Made by a program: the position numbers and the translations under genes | In this document: positions 21,440-35,100 of the stretch, in pieces | Layout of the letters: each line of letters begins with the position of its first letter | Numbering within the stretch: position 1 is the stretch's first letter | The notes under the pieces: generated by a model | Seen by the model: only the letters and a program-made list of their open reading frames with translations | Told to the model about the DNA's origin: nothing | Database searches by the model: none | Assembly: GCA_012845835.1 (NCBI GenBank) | Contig: JABAKD010000104.1 | Span: 82,001 to 146,000, forward strand | Length of the DNA stretch: 64,000 nt | Reading direction: 5' to 3' | Source: Undaria pinnatifida | Taxonomy: Eukaryota > Sar > Phaeophyceae > Laminariales > Alariaceae

Positions 21440-22937
21440 AGTAGGGGGCTCTATATTAGGCGGTTTGGACAAGGCGGTCATTCGAGATAAGGCGGTCAAC
21501 ATCGGCTTGACACGACAGTAGATGCGAATAGGGCGACTACCGCACTAGACTATAGAGCAACGGAACCTATACAAGGCGGTGTACGCCCTATATAGAGCGG
21601 CTACCGCCCTATCCATGGCGGGTACCACCCCCGCTCTCGCCTCCACATCAGTACAAATCGTTGCGCTCTGGTGCTGATTTTGAGCGAGAGATATCTATAG
21701 TCTATATTATCTATGGCCTACGACCTCGAAAAACATATAGTAAATGTTATCCTCATTGTCTATGGCAGTATCACATCCCTACGAGGTACATAAGTAGGCA
21801 GTATCACCCTCCTACTGGTGTTGTTGGTGAGAGAACACACGCACTCCTGTCGCACAACGGACAGAGGGGATACGGATGATGCCCTGCGCAGCAGGCGAAC
21901 TGTGTTTGGATCCAGCCCTCACCCTCGACCGCACCGACGGCCACGAATCTCGCGGAAAATGCGATGGTCGACTGCACGGGCTCTGTGGTGAAGCCGACCC
22001 GGACTGCGACATCCCAATGCAGCGCGTCTCGATGCGGTAGACGAGATGACGTAAACGTTGAAAGACATTCACGGCAACGAAGTGAACGTTGACGAGATTG
22101 CAGATTGCGATGATACGACGGGGCGTGAGGGCGGTGCCCCCACGCACTACGTGAAACTTGTGTCGCACTTCGTGCCTCTGAAAAAAGCGGCGGAGGCGTG
22201 CGGCAATGACGATGCCTCCTTCTATCTGCAAAACGCTAGGATGTCGTTTATCTAAGGGCATGCCGGTAAGCCAATGCAACAGGCAGACATGAGATAATGA
22301 TTTGAACCTCTACGGCAAGGGGGGGGGGCACAGCGAAGGACTGTAGTGCTTTACAGTAGGTAGTCAGTACAGCAGTACGGTACCGTAGAATATGTTGGAG
22401 CTCTGTTGTGAGTGTGTAGCAAAGCGAAGAGCCCTCTCCGTGCAACAGTACGACGGTGTATGTCTTCAGCGGGTGGGGTGTATCTTCGGCGGGTGGTGTG
22501 CATCTTTGGCGGGCTCTGTCGCCCGCAGCTCAGTTGCAGTACTACTGCAATATTAACGCGCAAAGTGTGTGTGCACCCGTCTGCTCTGCTGTGCTATTGT
22601 CTCGTCTGCTCTTCTGAGCTTTCACGTGTGTCTGACATCACACATACATATTCAATGGGCTCAGCACTGGTACTGCTGCAACGCTTTACCTTCGTTCACC
22701 GAGCACACGCATGATTCCCCTTTTCGTGAGGCCCTCTTCTTTGTAATCTTTTCGGTCAGGAGCACTCTGTGCTGTACAGTAAAAATCTGTATTTCTCAAT
22801 ACGGCGGTTACCGCCTTATTGGGATATCACCAAAAGCCCAATAGGGCGGTCAATCGCCCTAACTCCGACATGGCGGTCTTTCGAGATAAGGTGGTCGAAG
22901 TCTCGGTACGCTACACGCCTTATATAGCCCCCCTACT
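21440..22937. mobile_element. 1.5 kb terminal-inverted-repeat element rich in GGCGGT motifs
   Basis: The left end AGTAGGGGGCTCTATATTAG is matched in inverse at the right end by AGTAGGGGGGCTATATAAGG. Within about 200 bp of each end are many AAGGCGGT / ACCGCCYTA units, some forming perfect short palindromes (GGCGGTTACCGCC at 22803-22815). GGCGGTCWTTCGAGATAAGG also appears at both ends in the same orientation. The interior holds ORF remnants (21877-22255). It is probably a decayed DNA transposon. I see no clear target duplication, and the superfamily is not assigned. Confidence 0.65.
21877..22255 (+). pseudogene. Remnant ORF inside the GGCGGT element
   Basis: Two coding-like pieces lie in different frames. 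The first (21877-22040) has clustered cysteines ending CDGRLHGLCGEADPDCDIPM, which resembles a small zinc-binding fold. The second (22058-22255) ends DDASFYLQNARMSFI followed by a stop. Stops and frame changes between them show decay. Position inside a terminal-inverted-repeat element suggests a transposon-encoded protein, but I cannot name the family. Confidence 0.4.
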
Positions 22938-22939
22938 AT

Positions 22940-24670
22940 ATGTCGTGCTAACCGAACATGCCGTCGCCATTGTTTCTCGAAACCGTGGTTGGGCATATTA
23001 AATATAAAAAACCGTTTTGGGCCGCTCGAAGGGCAATCCCTATAGTGACGTGGTGATCAACACAGCAACTGCCTTCTCACTATGAGTAACTCGCCCGTTC
23101 CGCACGAAGACATGCCGGCAAGGCAAGCAATAGAGAAGTCTACAGCACTGTAGGCGGCGACACGACCCGAACGCTCTTAATGCATTGTCGAATGTACCAT
23201 GTAGCCAAAAAACACATTTCGAGCACACACGAAGAACGACACTATTACCATTGTACTTGTCTGGCGGGCTTTGTCACAGGTGAAACTCGGAAGACATTAT
23301 TGATAGAACGAACCAAACCAAGTTGGGCGAAGCAGCGTTTGTGTAGCACGCATGAAGGTCATATGCCGCCTGCAAGACTCGGCGGCAACTAAAATTGGAA
23401 ATAGCGACAGTACGGTACGGGGTCAGACCCCCCCCCCAAAATAGGGACTCTACGGTAGTACCGTATTAGACTATAGTATAAGCAGCAGTTCTAACCACCG
23501 GATGAAACACGGAGTATTGACTCTACGCAGACTAAACTATTAACAGCACAACTATCGTATCAAAACCAACAACAGCCGTTTGTGAAACCGACAATGAGCT
23601 TGTGTGCAGATGAACTACCTTTAGATAACTTGAAACGCTTCATGCGAACACCGACTCTTCAACAGTGAAAACACATATGTTCCGCCTCTCATCGAGCCGC
23701 AAACACTCCCCAGACAAGAACAATCGGCATGCGAGAACAGCCCACTCAACCAGTGAAACCTATGGTTTACTCTTCGCATCGAGCCGCGAGACATCGAACA
23801 ATACATACTACAAAATTCACGTTTGGGTCAAGAAAAAAAATAACTAAACGTATAGTCTAGACTAGACTAGTACTTGGTGCAACACAATAGGAACACTACT
23901 GTGAGCATAAAATATATCAGCGGCCACTCAGTTACAACCAGGCCTTCGCCAGGCTCATCCGTTGCTGAAATCAACAGGCCTATGCTATGCGTCGTGCACA
24001 AACTCTATGACATCCAGCTCAGTCGAGATCGATATCACACGGCGGGGATCCAGCTCCTGGCCAGCAGCCTTCGCCCTAGTGAATAGCCGTGCCCCTGCAT
24101 TTTCCCCCTACGTTTATACCGGCACTACCCACTTACCACTGCACTACTGCAAAACATATCCTCAACCACTTCAAACATTATGCCCCCAAAGACGTGCTTG
24201 CAGTTCCAAAAACCCAGCGTAGACGGCCCTCAACAATGTCGATGTGATGCCCCGCCCTCGTTCGTCGTGCCGCGCCATATCTCGAAAAACCTTCTCATGT
24301 GTAGAAATACAGCAGAAGCTAGAGTTGCCAGCTATCGTTACACGCAAGCGTACACAAAACTGATCACATCACAACCACCAGACCGCTACGTAATCAAATA
24401 ACGGTAGTTTAATAGACCCAAAACCTCAGGCGAACAAGTTTTGTGTGAGCTTGCCCAGTCCATTATCCCCCCCCCCCCTTCTCTGCCCACCTCATTTTTC
24501 TAGCTCTCGCTCTGCCTCTAGTGTGGACCTCGCCTGCATCTCTTCCTCGTAGCACATATCACCACCTCTGCACAGACTCGAGACATCTCTTTCTCCAATG
24601 AACAGGTTCTATCCGAGACATCTCTCTCGTTCTGTGCAGCATGTACCACTGTCCTATTCAAGTACTAACT
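22940..24670. other. No gene recognised; downstream flank of the beta-helix/WSC gene
   Basis: AT-richer sequence with short frames only. No polyadenylation signal could be assigned with confidence to the minus-strand gene ending at 24673. Confidence 0.4.
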
Positions 24671-24672
24671 GT

Positions 24673-26161
24673 TCAGTAATAATCCATCCACTCGGTCTGC
24701 GAAGAATCAAGAGTCACCTCCCACGATGTGACAGCCCAATCCCCCCCGCAGGGCATCGCAGACTCTTGGGGACACTCAATGTTGCAGTTGTCAGTCTCCC
24801 CGTGCCAGTACACGTTCGATTCATAGTTGGTACACCGGCACCTGTGTTCGAGGTCAGTTTGGGAAGTAGGGTCAGGGATGCATGCAGGGATAGTCGCGAT
24901 TTAGCTTTTAACATAGTACCACCGCATGTGAAAGTCGTAGGCCTACAGTACGCTCCAATTCGGAATGCAGTATTGGACGAGAAGCGAGATGATAGGCCCA
25001 TCGCTGCACAGTCGGTGACCTTTCTGCGTATTCTGACGTCTGTCGATCATGGACCCGATCTGAGCGCGCGTCCGTGCTCGGAGACTGGATTCGAACGAGG
25101 ACACTGTGAAAAACGAAGCTTAACCGATGCGACGAACACACAAGCCCCCCGGAGTATGTGCTGTGCACGCCCTCAGCCCGATACGAGTTCTAGTGTTTAG
25201 AGTCAATAACGGACGATGCATTCTGGAACCGATCATGCTATACCGGAAAAGGGGTAAACCAGCGGTGAATTTCCCCCTCTTTGCTCGATATTGCCCCACG
25301 CCCAAAACGTGCAGATTGTGTCGATATACTGTCCACGCTGTACGCTGAGGTACACACAAATCGATATTGGACAGGCATCGCTTTTTTTTGCGGTCTTCGC
25401 CCTCTCTCGCTCCTATATACAGAGGCTATATACCAGAAAAAGTGAAAGGTAGGCGAAACACAGCGGCATAGATCACGCCTCTACTTAAGCTTTCATGCGT
25501 CGATGGGTACTATGCATAATAAAACTCACATGTAGCCGTGGATTGTTCCGGCGAACCTCTTGCCGTCTTCCTTGCAGTGTTCGATGCATTCCTGCATAGA
25601 GGGGTCGAGGTAGATGAAACGTACAAGCGAGGCGACAGCCCGCAGCCGTTGTGAGCACATGAGCACACTCTATCTTTGGACTTCCTTACGGCCCAACAGG
25701 TAGGCTCGAGAAAGAACACGAGCAACACGTATCCGGCACCTTGTCAGCAAAAACGAGGAGGGCCCGCGTTTGGACGACTGCTGCGTGCATGGAGGCACAA
25801 TGAGTCACTGGGCCGCCTTCGTGCCGACAAGTAAAAGCGGGACAACACGACCACATGAGGACGGGAACAAAAGCAAGATAATCTTCACCTCATTAGTCAG
25901 AGAGCTTTTGGACTTGTAGGCCATGACATCCATGGTGCGCTCGCCAGGCTCGTCCAGGAAACACCCCAGGTACACGGCACCGGGTATCATAGATGGAGCC
26001 GGGGTACTGATCCCAGGAGATGGAGCCGGGGTGTCCGGAATGGCGGATGGAGCCAGGGTACTGGGGGTGGCAGATGGACCCGGGGTGCTCTCATCCGAGC
26101 TGCTGTAGCACGCTTTGAATGGCTTGTAGTCGCCGCCATACACCCCCTGAGCGTAGTTGTA
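24673..26161 (-). CDS. Exons 21-23: short Pro-rich linker and WSC domain
   Basis: Exons: 25889-26161, 25530-25591, 24673-24841. The first opens [20 protein letters not shown], has about eight Pro-rich units, then begins the WSC domain with [17 protein letters not shown]. The second reads [20 protein letters not shown]. The third starts CRCTNYESN and includes DNCNIEC and [13 protein letters not shown]. Together they hold all eight cysteines in WSC order: GC, CxxxC, CxC, CxxxC, CGG. The usual glycan-binding WSC length of about 80-90 residues is met. No transmembrane segment follows, so the protein should be secreted rather than a membrane sensor like yeast Wsc1. The final read-through to TGA at 24673 is preferred over a further splice at GTGACT (24717). 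Confidence 0.8.
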
Positions 26162-29100
26162 CTGCAAAACATATTTTTTCAGGCGATTAAGTTGGTAAGA
26201 TAGGAAGCGTTGAGGGGAAGGCCGAGGGAGGAACGGGGGGAATCTTGATTTTCGCGTCGCGATTGGTTAGCGTAGGTTCGTCACAAGGTTACCGAGGGGA
26301 ATATTCGGTTAATTGTTGCTGCTATAAGCCCTACGATGTCTGCCCTGATGGAGCTACTTTATGCAAACACCACAAACATGTGTTGATGTCTTGCCGGTGT
26401 GCCGCTGGCACTCCTTTCACATAATCACGCTGGTTACAACGACTGCTAGACATGCACACCCGTATCTAGGGAAAAACTAACACGATTTTCTTGGAAAACA
26501 AGGTTGTGGACCCACCGTCGCTTCCGTTTCATGATCCGGCAGCATAATGTCGTTCCCGCAAATGTCCCCTTGTGGGCTTGACATAATTTCGACCCCAGCG
26601 GCGAAACAGTTTGTGATTGTGTTGCCGGTCACCTGCAAGTTGTCATTTGGGTGGTTTACGGGTTCGTGTGGGGATCCGGATCCTAACTAGTCGTTATGGT
26701 ATATGTATAGAATGGTGCATGCGAAGCTTGGCCGAAACATAATGGGTTTCGCAGCGCTTTTTCTCGTTTTCGCTGCCACCGTTGGGTGGAAAACGCGCAA
26801 AGTAGTGGTTCTGGTGTCCACACCGTAATACGGATGCGGTCGTGATGCTGCTGTTGCGCCGAGCTGTACACACTTTTCTGGTAACCCCCTGAGAAAGAAC
26901 AGATTCAAAACGTTGTCCAGTATTCACTCGTATACATATACGGCAGGTAGCTAGCTCCTGAAATATTCTGCTTCAAGATTCACAGCTGAACATGCCCACT
27001 TGATCCGCATGTCTTGAACTGGCAGCTGTCCGTAACAAGTAACTCACGATATTGTTGACTCCGTAATATCGACCATCTTCGTCGGCTGTCGTCGACCCAA
27101 TGCGCACCCCCGCTCCGTCGGCATCCGCAATTGTGTTCCCAACAATAGTGGTATCGTCGCCTTGACTGTTCACAGCTGTCACGTTTGGTTCACGAAATAC
27201 GGCGACAGGTGGGGTGTGATGCTCGGTGTACAACAGTAAGTATTTCTGTACCAGCGGTCAACTCTGTTTGATGGATTGGTTCGTGGGTGACAACTGTATT
27301 GAGAGAAGATAGCACAATCGCCGTTTGATGTGGATTGCGCTTAGTGTAGATCACGCGTGCCTTCACAAAGGGTCACATGATTTTATGGTTCAAGGAGGGT
27401 ATATGAAGAACATACACTCCGTCCGATGCCACTGTCTTTGTAGGAGAGGTTTTGGTTTGGATCAAGTGCTGACGGAGGCAGTATGATTGGGAGAGTTTGA
27501 TTGGAAATCCAATTTGGTTCAAACTGCAATATGCCCTTCGCCTTATCCTCTTACGTAGATGGTAGATACACCCACTCTGTTCACGTCATATCGCGATCAC
27601 ATGGGTTGACACGATTCTTTTATTAACACTTAGCGCTCTCCGCGATAAGAACCATAATCACGGCAATGTCACTGTCAGGACCAGGCCAATCGCTATTTTG
27701 GCGTATACATATACCAGACAACTTTAAACCTCGGATGGATTTTAACCGCCGTGTTCGAAAGAGCAACTATCCCAGCTCAGCTGTACCTTTCATATTGTCT
27801 CTTGCGTGGAAATTCTATCGTTTCCTAGATACCTACAACCCATTCATCATCAAAACCCTGTTTGACCAACTATTGTGCTGATATGTGTACCGCACAGGAA
27901 AGCGATCATGGGCTAACCATTGTATTCGTCTCAGCGTGGTATCGTGTTGCGACGTGCTCTCTCTGCATCGGCATATAGACTATAGGCCAATCATAGTTCC
28001 AAGCACAACAAAGCAATAGGCAAAGGCCAAACCTGCTGAATGTGGGTCGTTCTGCATGGCGATATTGTTGTACTCAATGACCGTGTCCAGGCATCCCTCC
28101 TTCACGTCTACGCCTTCGTTTCCCTGTTTCAAACGGAGAAGCGGGACAGGGGGCTCAGATAAAGGGCGAGGGGGTGAGGCACGTGCACTCTTTCGTGGCA
28201 GTTTGGCAACCCCCATAGAGACGATCATGGTGAGACGCAACGGAGCCCAATATATATTACGGAGTGCCAACCGTCTGTTTACCCAGCCTAACGCGCGATC
28301 GTGCATGCATCACGGGCATTGCGCCTGGAATCTCTAACCGGTACCGAGACCACGTAATTGAATGCAGGCCGTCACAAACGTACGAGCAACACGCCACGTG
28401 GCCAACTATTGATTCCTCTGCAGTTTGAATACCGTGTTTCTGCGCCTGATATACGACCGCGCATGCACACACCGACTCGGAAGACTACGATGGCTTAGCT
28501 TTACAAGCATATTTGCTCACATCCGTCATGATCTCGTTATTGCTGATTATGTTCCCGAGGCAGATATCTTCGCCACCCGAGTAGTTGTCTGCGTCAGCCC
28601 ATCCGTCCAGCGGGGTTCCAATATCTAAGGGGACATTAAAGCGACCAAACGAGTGCAAGCCGATGCATTGGTGGAGGTGACGTCACGGGTTGCAAACCTA
28701 CAGTAGAACCACAAGCCACCGTACAGTGTCCTCTTTGCCCAAGCCTTCGACATGAGACGCGCGTTTCGAATTTGAAAGGGACGGGCTATAAAGCGAACCA
28801 GCAACTCAATTGCTGACCATGCTATTCTAACGGGGACCAGACAGGTATGCAGGTCTACCGATGGGAGGCGCGGTGGCAATGAAAAATGCGTACTAAAATG
28901 CGTACTGTTTCGATCACGGTCAGCCCCCAAATCGGAACCTAACCCTGGCAAGTTGGGTGGTACGTCACACGCGTGCTTGACCCGCGAACACCAGACTCAT
29001 TGTGTCATTCCAACGATCATAGCGATCATGGCCATCCTACTGTCGGCCTGTATCTATGCGCCCAAAAGGTCCCGAAAATGATGTGCGGAGTGCATCTCAT

Positions 29101-32100
29101 GCTTCGCATACGTCAATCGGGTAAACTCAGTGCTGCACCCATGCAGATCGTTGTTGCTGGAAGGTCTTCTACACCAGCGTTTGGTCGTTACGCATACACG
29201 TACTCGTATCATTACCCCGGCATAACTCTGTAGGTGCTTGTGTGACAGGTGAAACACAATATAACCTAAATGATGTTTTATAGACGTATGCTGCTACTAC
29301 CACTGCTCTCCCTGCTGCTGCTGGTACTACCTATAGTGCTGGTGTATAGTGCATGGTAATCCCTGTACTCACATATCCCCTGTCCGTTCCCGGTGTGTCC
29401 GCCATATACCCAGTCGATAAAACCGCAGTCACGGATGATGTTGCCGTAAACAAGTGCGTACGTTGCGAAGTCTACATACGGGAAACGCACCAGGGAACGA
29501 ACGCGTACGACGGGTGGCGGAGTGAGATGGAATTTATATGTGCGTCCATGCATTGTGTGGCAGGTTCCTCATGCGGAAAGCAGTCCGTTTCGGTCACGAT
29601 CCCCAAAATAGTTGACTAAAACTTGAGAACCCTGTATTTAGCATCGTGCTTGGGCACGGTTGTAGCTCTAAACAGATAGGAACACGAGCAGGGGTGCCGC
29701 CGGTAGATGGAGGTGATACATAAACTGTTTAGTAGTGGGAAGCAAAGCAGAGCGACGGGAGTGGTGTCGTTGAGCCCGGGAAAATAATCCCATTGATAGA
29801 CAGTCAAAACCTGGCTTGCCCATTCGTAGATTGGTCTTGAACATTGATGCCCAATTCATAATACTAGATTCGATTACACAGCAGTACCTAGCACGACGTT
29901 TATCTCTACAACTTTAACGTCCTCCCTGGTTTCAAAACCATGCGGGTGTTAACTCTTTCAGAACTGCGACTTGCGACCATGCCTTTACGGACCAGATACT
30001 TCGAATTAGTGTGGAAGAGATTTTGCAGTCGAGACTCACGGCGGAGACGGAAGCATTCTTGCCCGGCATTCTGAAGTATCATCCCGCTAACGATCAACCC
30101 GTCCAGGGCGGACATGTACCCTCCGCTCCGCTCCGTTTCAGTGCGCTTTGCTGAATGTGACATGCGAGCACCAAAACAATAGGCCAGAGCCGGGTGTTAA
30201 GGTGAGATGTCGTCAATATATGGCACTGGCAAATGTCAAGGGGCGCTACGGTTATTTTTGATGTTGCTTTAACCGCTCACGCGCGCCGTGTGTCACGTGT
30301 AAGCCAAACCCTTTGCCTCTTCCACCAAAAGGGGAATAAACAGAAGTGCTCTTGCAGAAGAAGCGTCCCACGCTAGGGATGCAGCAGAAGTTTCTGAGTT
30401 ATTAACATGAGAGGGACAGTTGATACTTTCACAGATATTCCTTGGACTGGTGGCTTTTGAGACTGAGCGTCTAAGTCGCCAATAGTAACCAACCGCAGTT
30501 TCTTGTTCCCCTACATGTGGTAAACAACTTGCCATGTAACGAAAATCTATCCAAATGATCGATCCCCGACTACGATTTAGCGTTTGACCGCACGCTACCT
30601 AGTAAGGAACGGACCATTTCGTCAAGCCTGCCCCAGAAAGTCTCGCTCACCAGCTACGTAGAGGAGGTTGTCCCTGAACGCATCTGGTGCGTCTTCGTAT
30701 TCAACATCCTCTACATCGTTCCAAACCTGTCCGTCAAGGGTAAAGTCCTGCAAGAGCGGGACGACACGCGCACGAGTAAAGGCGAGACACGGCATTCATT
30801 CGTTTCGCTATCGACAACGAAGAGCTCCAGACGGTGCGCAGTCTTGGACGACAAATGTTTCACATGTTCTCACCGAATTGTAAGCGCCGCGACTTGGGTA
30901 CCGTCGTGGACTGCGTTTGCTTCTGTGCAGGTTGGATGGCGGATGTCGTATCAATGGCAGATATTTCCATATATCGGTCGTCTCGCTAAACATAAGGTAG
31001 ACGACGACTTGATAGGGTATTTCCCTGCACTTCCGAAATCTACCCCCCCCCGTTGGAACGTAGCATGCAACCACTACCAGGTTTGAATCTAACAGTACCG
31101 ACAGTGCCGAAGTTGTGCTGACTGAAGTCTAGCAAACACTGGTGTCTGTAACAGTCAGTCGTATTGTTGAGAATAAGAAGGAAGCACGAGGCGTTCCTGC
31201 GATTATGGCACTCTAAATGCATAGCCATAGGCGAGGAAGGGAAAGTAAGACGAACCTCGATAGTGTAGTAGTCGTGCATGACTTCAAACAGCTTGGAACC
31301 GTCTCCTGAACCACGTAGAATCACGTTCTCCGCTCCTCCGACTCCTCTGATGGTAATCCTTGCGTCTTCCGTGCCGTCAACCTTTTGCAAGTGTACACAC
31401 ATGCCGAACACGCGAGCTGTTGACGTCTTGTTGTCTTTCTATAGTAGTATGACTAACCGATTGTTCATACAACGCCATCAGAAAAAACAAAAATAGCGCA
31501 TGCTCGAAAACGTGGAGTTCGCAACGGGCGATGCTGCAGAACATTCATATGACACCAGGATTTTAGAGGTGCCTATCTCCAACGCAACCCCTTGATGAAA
31601 GTGCAGTTCCGGTCAATGCAGCACTAGGTAGAATGAATGTAATTGAAGCGTGCTACGATAGACGTAGCACTTTTCTACTGAAACGATTTCTGAATGGCGG
31701 GGCTCCCGAACCCGAAATCGCTAGAAATTAAGCCATTTTTCGAATATTTTTTCGGTGTTATGTATTACTTTCCATTTCAAACCTAACGCTTTCCGTTGTA
31801 AAAAGTCGTTGCAACCAGTGTCACTTTTCATTAGTCAAGTTTTTCAACTTTACCTTACTTGATACAACCTCCCGGCAACCGGGTAGTCCTTTGAAAAAGT
31901 AAGACTTTGCGTAGGAAAATATCGCATCGCCGCCTATCCTGATTTGATGTGAAGCGCACTCTCTACCTCTTACCTTTCAAGGCAGAATCTGGCGTTTTCA
32001 CCTAATCCGATGTCAACCGTTTCTTTCACTGTTATCGGAGGATTCCTGAAGATACTTTATTTTAGAGATCTAAGAAATGCTATTAGACTTTCGTACGACG

Positions 32101-35100
32101 AACTACGTATATTCTGTGCGCGCCGTTAGGGGGGGAGCATAGTTTCACACTTCATTATTGGCAGCACCAGCTCCCACTTACCGTGGTTACGAGATCTTCG
32201 AAATAGGTCCCGCTCTCAATATTAATCGTGTCCCCGGGGTTGACTCTATCGAGAGCACTCTGTGGACCGGGCGGCCAGCATTGGAAGGCAAGCGTGTTCG
32301 AATGGGCCCGCGTATGTTAGCATAGAGTCCAGTTATATCACTTCGAACGTCAAGACGCTGAGGAAAGGTGCATTGAAAAGGCAACAACTTTCCGCAGAAG
32401 CTAAGGATCGTCCAAGGCTTGGGTATCCTTACTGTGGTGTGCTTGGTACGCATGTCAGGGCTGATGTCTGTTCTATCATCGCTTCAATGAAGGATTGTTT
32501 TGGCATTGCTGGGTTCACAACAAAACGAGTTGCTACAAAGTATAATCCCAACTGTTATTGCGCCACTTGACATGAAAAAGGGTACAATATAGAGACGGTC
32601 ACCACATCGGTACGGCACTTTGTAAATATTGCGTTGTGAGTGACGAAAACCACATCCGAGGGGGGGGGTGCTTAGTTTTCGCGAACATTATCGATCGGGG
32701 TAAGGGATCCCACATTTCCATACAGGCAACAAGACGAACCTAGGTGCTGAACCTCCTTGAAACAGAGCCGTCCGTGTAACCATACTCACTCTACGTATGG
32801 TCAGTACCGGCCGTCTCAAAAGAAAAAGCCCCACGACCAACTTAGCGCAAACGTTACGGAGAAAAAAGACTTACGATACCCGTTAGATCGATACTGCTGC
32901 GTGTAGACCATGGGTTGGGAGCTACCAAAACACTTCCATGGGAGAGTACCCTACTCGAAAAAACGTTAACGACCGGGGCAAGAAGTCGCACCGGTACATC
33001 CTGGTAGTAAGGCAGACCTGTGTTCTGAGCCTTTGAAAAGTTGAAACAGTGTCGTCTGGGAAACGATAGTATGTACCAGATACACTACAGACCCTGTCAA
33101 AAGCAAGAGTCCCGCTAGTACCTTAGCCTAAACGTTACGGAGTAACAAGAACTTCGACAGCCGCTATATCGACGTTAGCGTAGGATGTACCCTCCATGTA
33201 AAAAGGAATCAAGCCTCGAACCGATGTTTCGGTTTCTTATCACAGTGCCGGTACTGTACTGCAGGAGTCTACTGCTTTATGATATTCGTGCTATAAAAAA
33301 CTGCTGGACGATCGGCTGTTCATATTTATTTCGTTGTGGTTGTACGACTCGTTGTTCCAGTTAATGGAAACATGGGGAGATGAAGGGGACAGCTGAAAGT
33401 AACTGGAACATCCCATTCCTAACGTCACGGGGAAATGTGATATTGTTCATGCTCGTGGTGCTGTTGTTGTTGATGTTGGTGTGGACGCTGCCTTTGCTTC
33501 CCCATAGCACCCCAAACGTAGAAGGAGGGCACTACTTTCGCCGCTGCGGCAGCAGGGCATGTGTGGTGCCGTGATATATGGGCCGTGTCCAGAGTTCTAA
33601 CAACTAGATGCCATTATTATATCTTCGCATCACACCACAGCAGCAGTCATTGCGAATATAATGCTGCGAACACCGTGGAGGAAGACTTCTCACTCATCGC
33701 CGACAAAAACGGTAGAATTTCATGGTGACCTTTTTTTTTTGAAAATTTCAACAAAAAACCCGATCTCGATGGTTCGGGAGTGAGGTAATACGAGGTAAAA
33801 TTAAGCGAAGCATCCCCATCATCTACGATATTGCGGTATCGATAACGAATTTTCAAGAATTGTGCAAATTATCTAGGAAATCACGATTCAGAATCGACCA
33901 TTCGATCGCGATGTCCAATCACTCTGTATTTTTTTCCGTAAAGGAGCCAACTCTACCCTTAGCATTGCCTTGTGTTATTTATGCTCATATAGTATCAAAA
34001 AGATCCATGAATATGTGTAGATATACCTGATGGAGTGTCCAACCAAAAACGTAACTTAAACATGACATCGTCGTCCACAACAGCAAGTTTATCAACTTTC
34101 ATGATATCACCTGGATGGTTTCACCTCCTGGCTCGACGGTGATGGTAATACCTCCCGCGGTATTGGGCATGGAAGACGGACCCACGGCAGTGGACATGGG
34201 AGATGGGGCCGGCGTATTAGGTATGTCAGACGGAGCTACAGTGCTGGGCATGGCAGATGGGGCCGGGGTGCTGGGCATGGGAGATGGGGCCACGGTACTG
34301 GGCATGGGAGATGGAGCAGGCGTGCGGGGTTTGGGAGAAGGAGCCAGGGTAATGGGCATGACAGATGGGGCCGGGGTGCTGGGCACGGGAGACGGAGCCG
34401 GGGTACTGGGCGTGGGCGATGGAGCCGGGGTATGGAGCATGGCAGATGGGGCCGGGGTGCTGGGCACGAGAGACGGAGCCGGGGTACTGGGCGTGGGCGA
34501 TGGAGCCGGGGTATGGAGCATGGCAGATGGGGCCGGGGTGCTGGGCACGGGAGACGGAGCCAGGGTACTGGGGGTGGGCGATGGAGCCGGAGTATTGGGC
34601 ATGACAGATGGGGCCGGGGTGCTGGGCAGGGGAGATGGAGCCATGGTACTGGGCGTGGGCGATGGAGCCAGGGTGTTGGGAGATGGGACCGAGGTGCTGG
34701 GCATGGGAGACGGAGCCAGGGTACTGGGCGCGGGTGATGGAGCCGGAGTATTGGGCATGGCAGATGGGGCCGGGGTGCTGGGCACGGGAGACGGAGCCAT
34801 GGTACTGGGCGTGGGTGATGGAGCCGGGGTATTGGGCATGGCAGATGGGACCGGGGTGCTGGGCAGAGGAGATGGAGCGAGGGTGTCGGGCATGGGCGAT
34901 GGAGCCGGAGTATTGGGCATGACAGATGGGGCCGGGGTGTTGGGCACGGGAGATGGAGCCAGGGTACCGGGCGTGGGCGATGGAGCCAGGGTGTTGGGCA
35001 TGGGAGATGGGACCGAGGTGCTGGGCATGGGCGATGGAGCCAGGGTACTGGGCGCGGGCGATGGAGCCGGAGTATTGGGCGTGGCAGATGGGGCCGGGGT

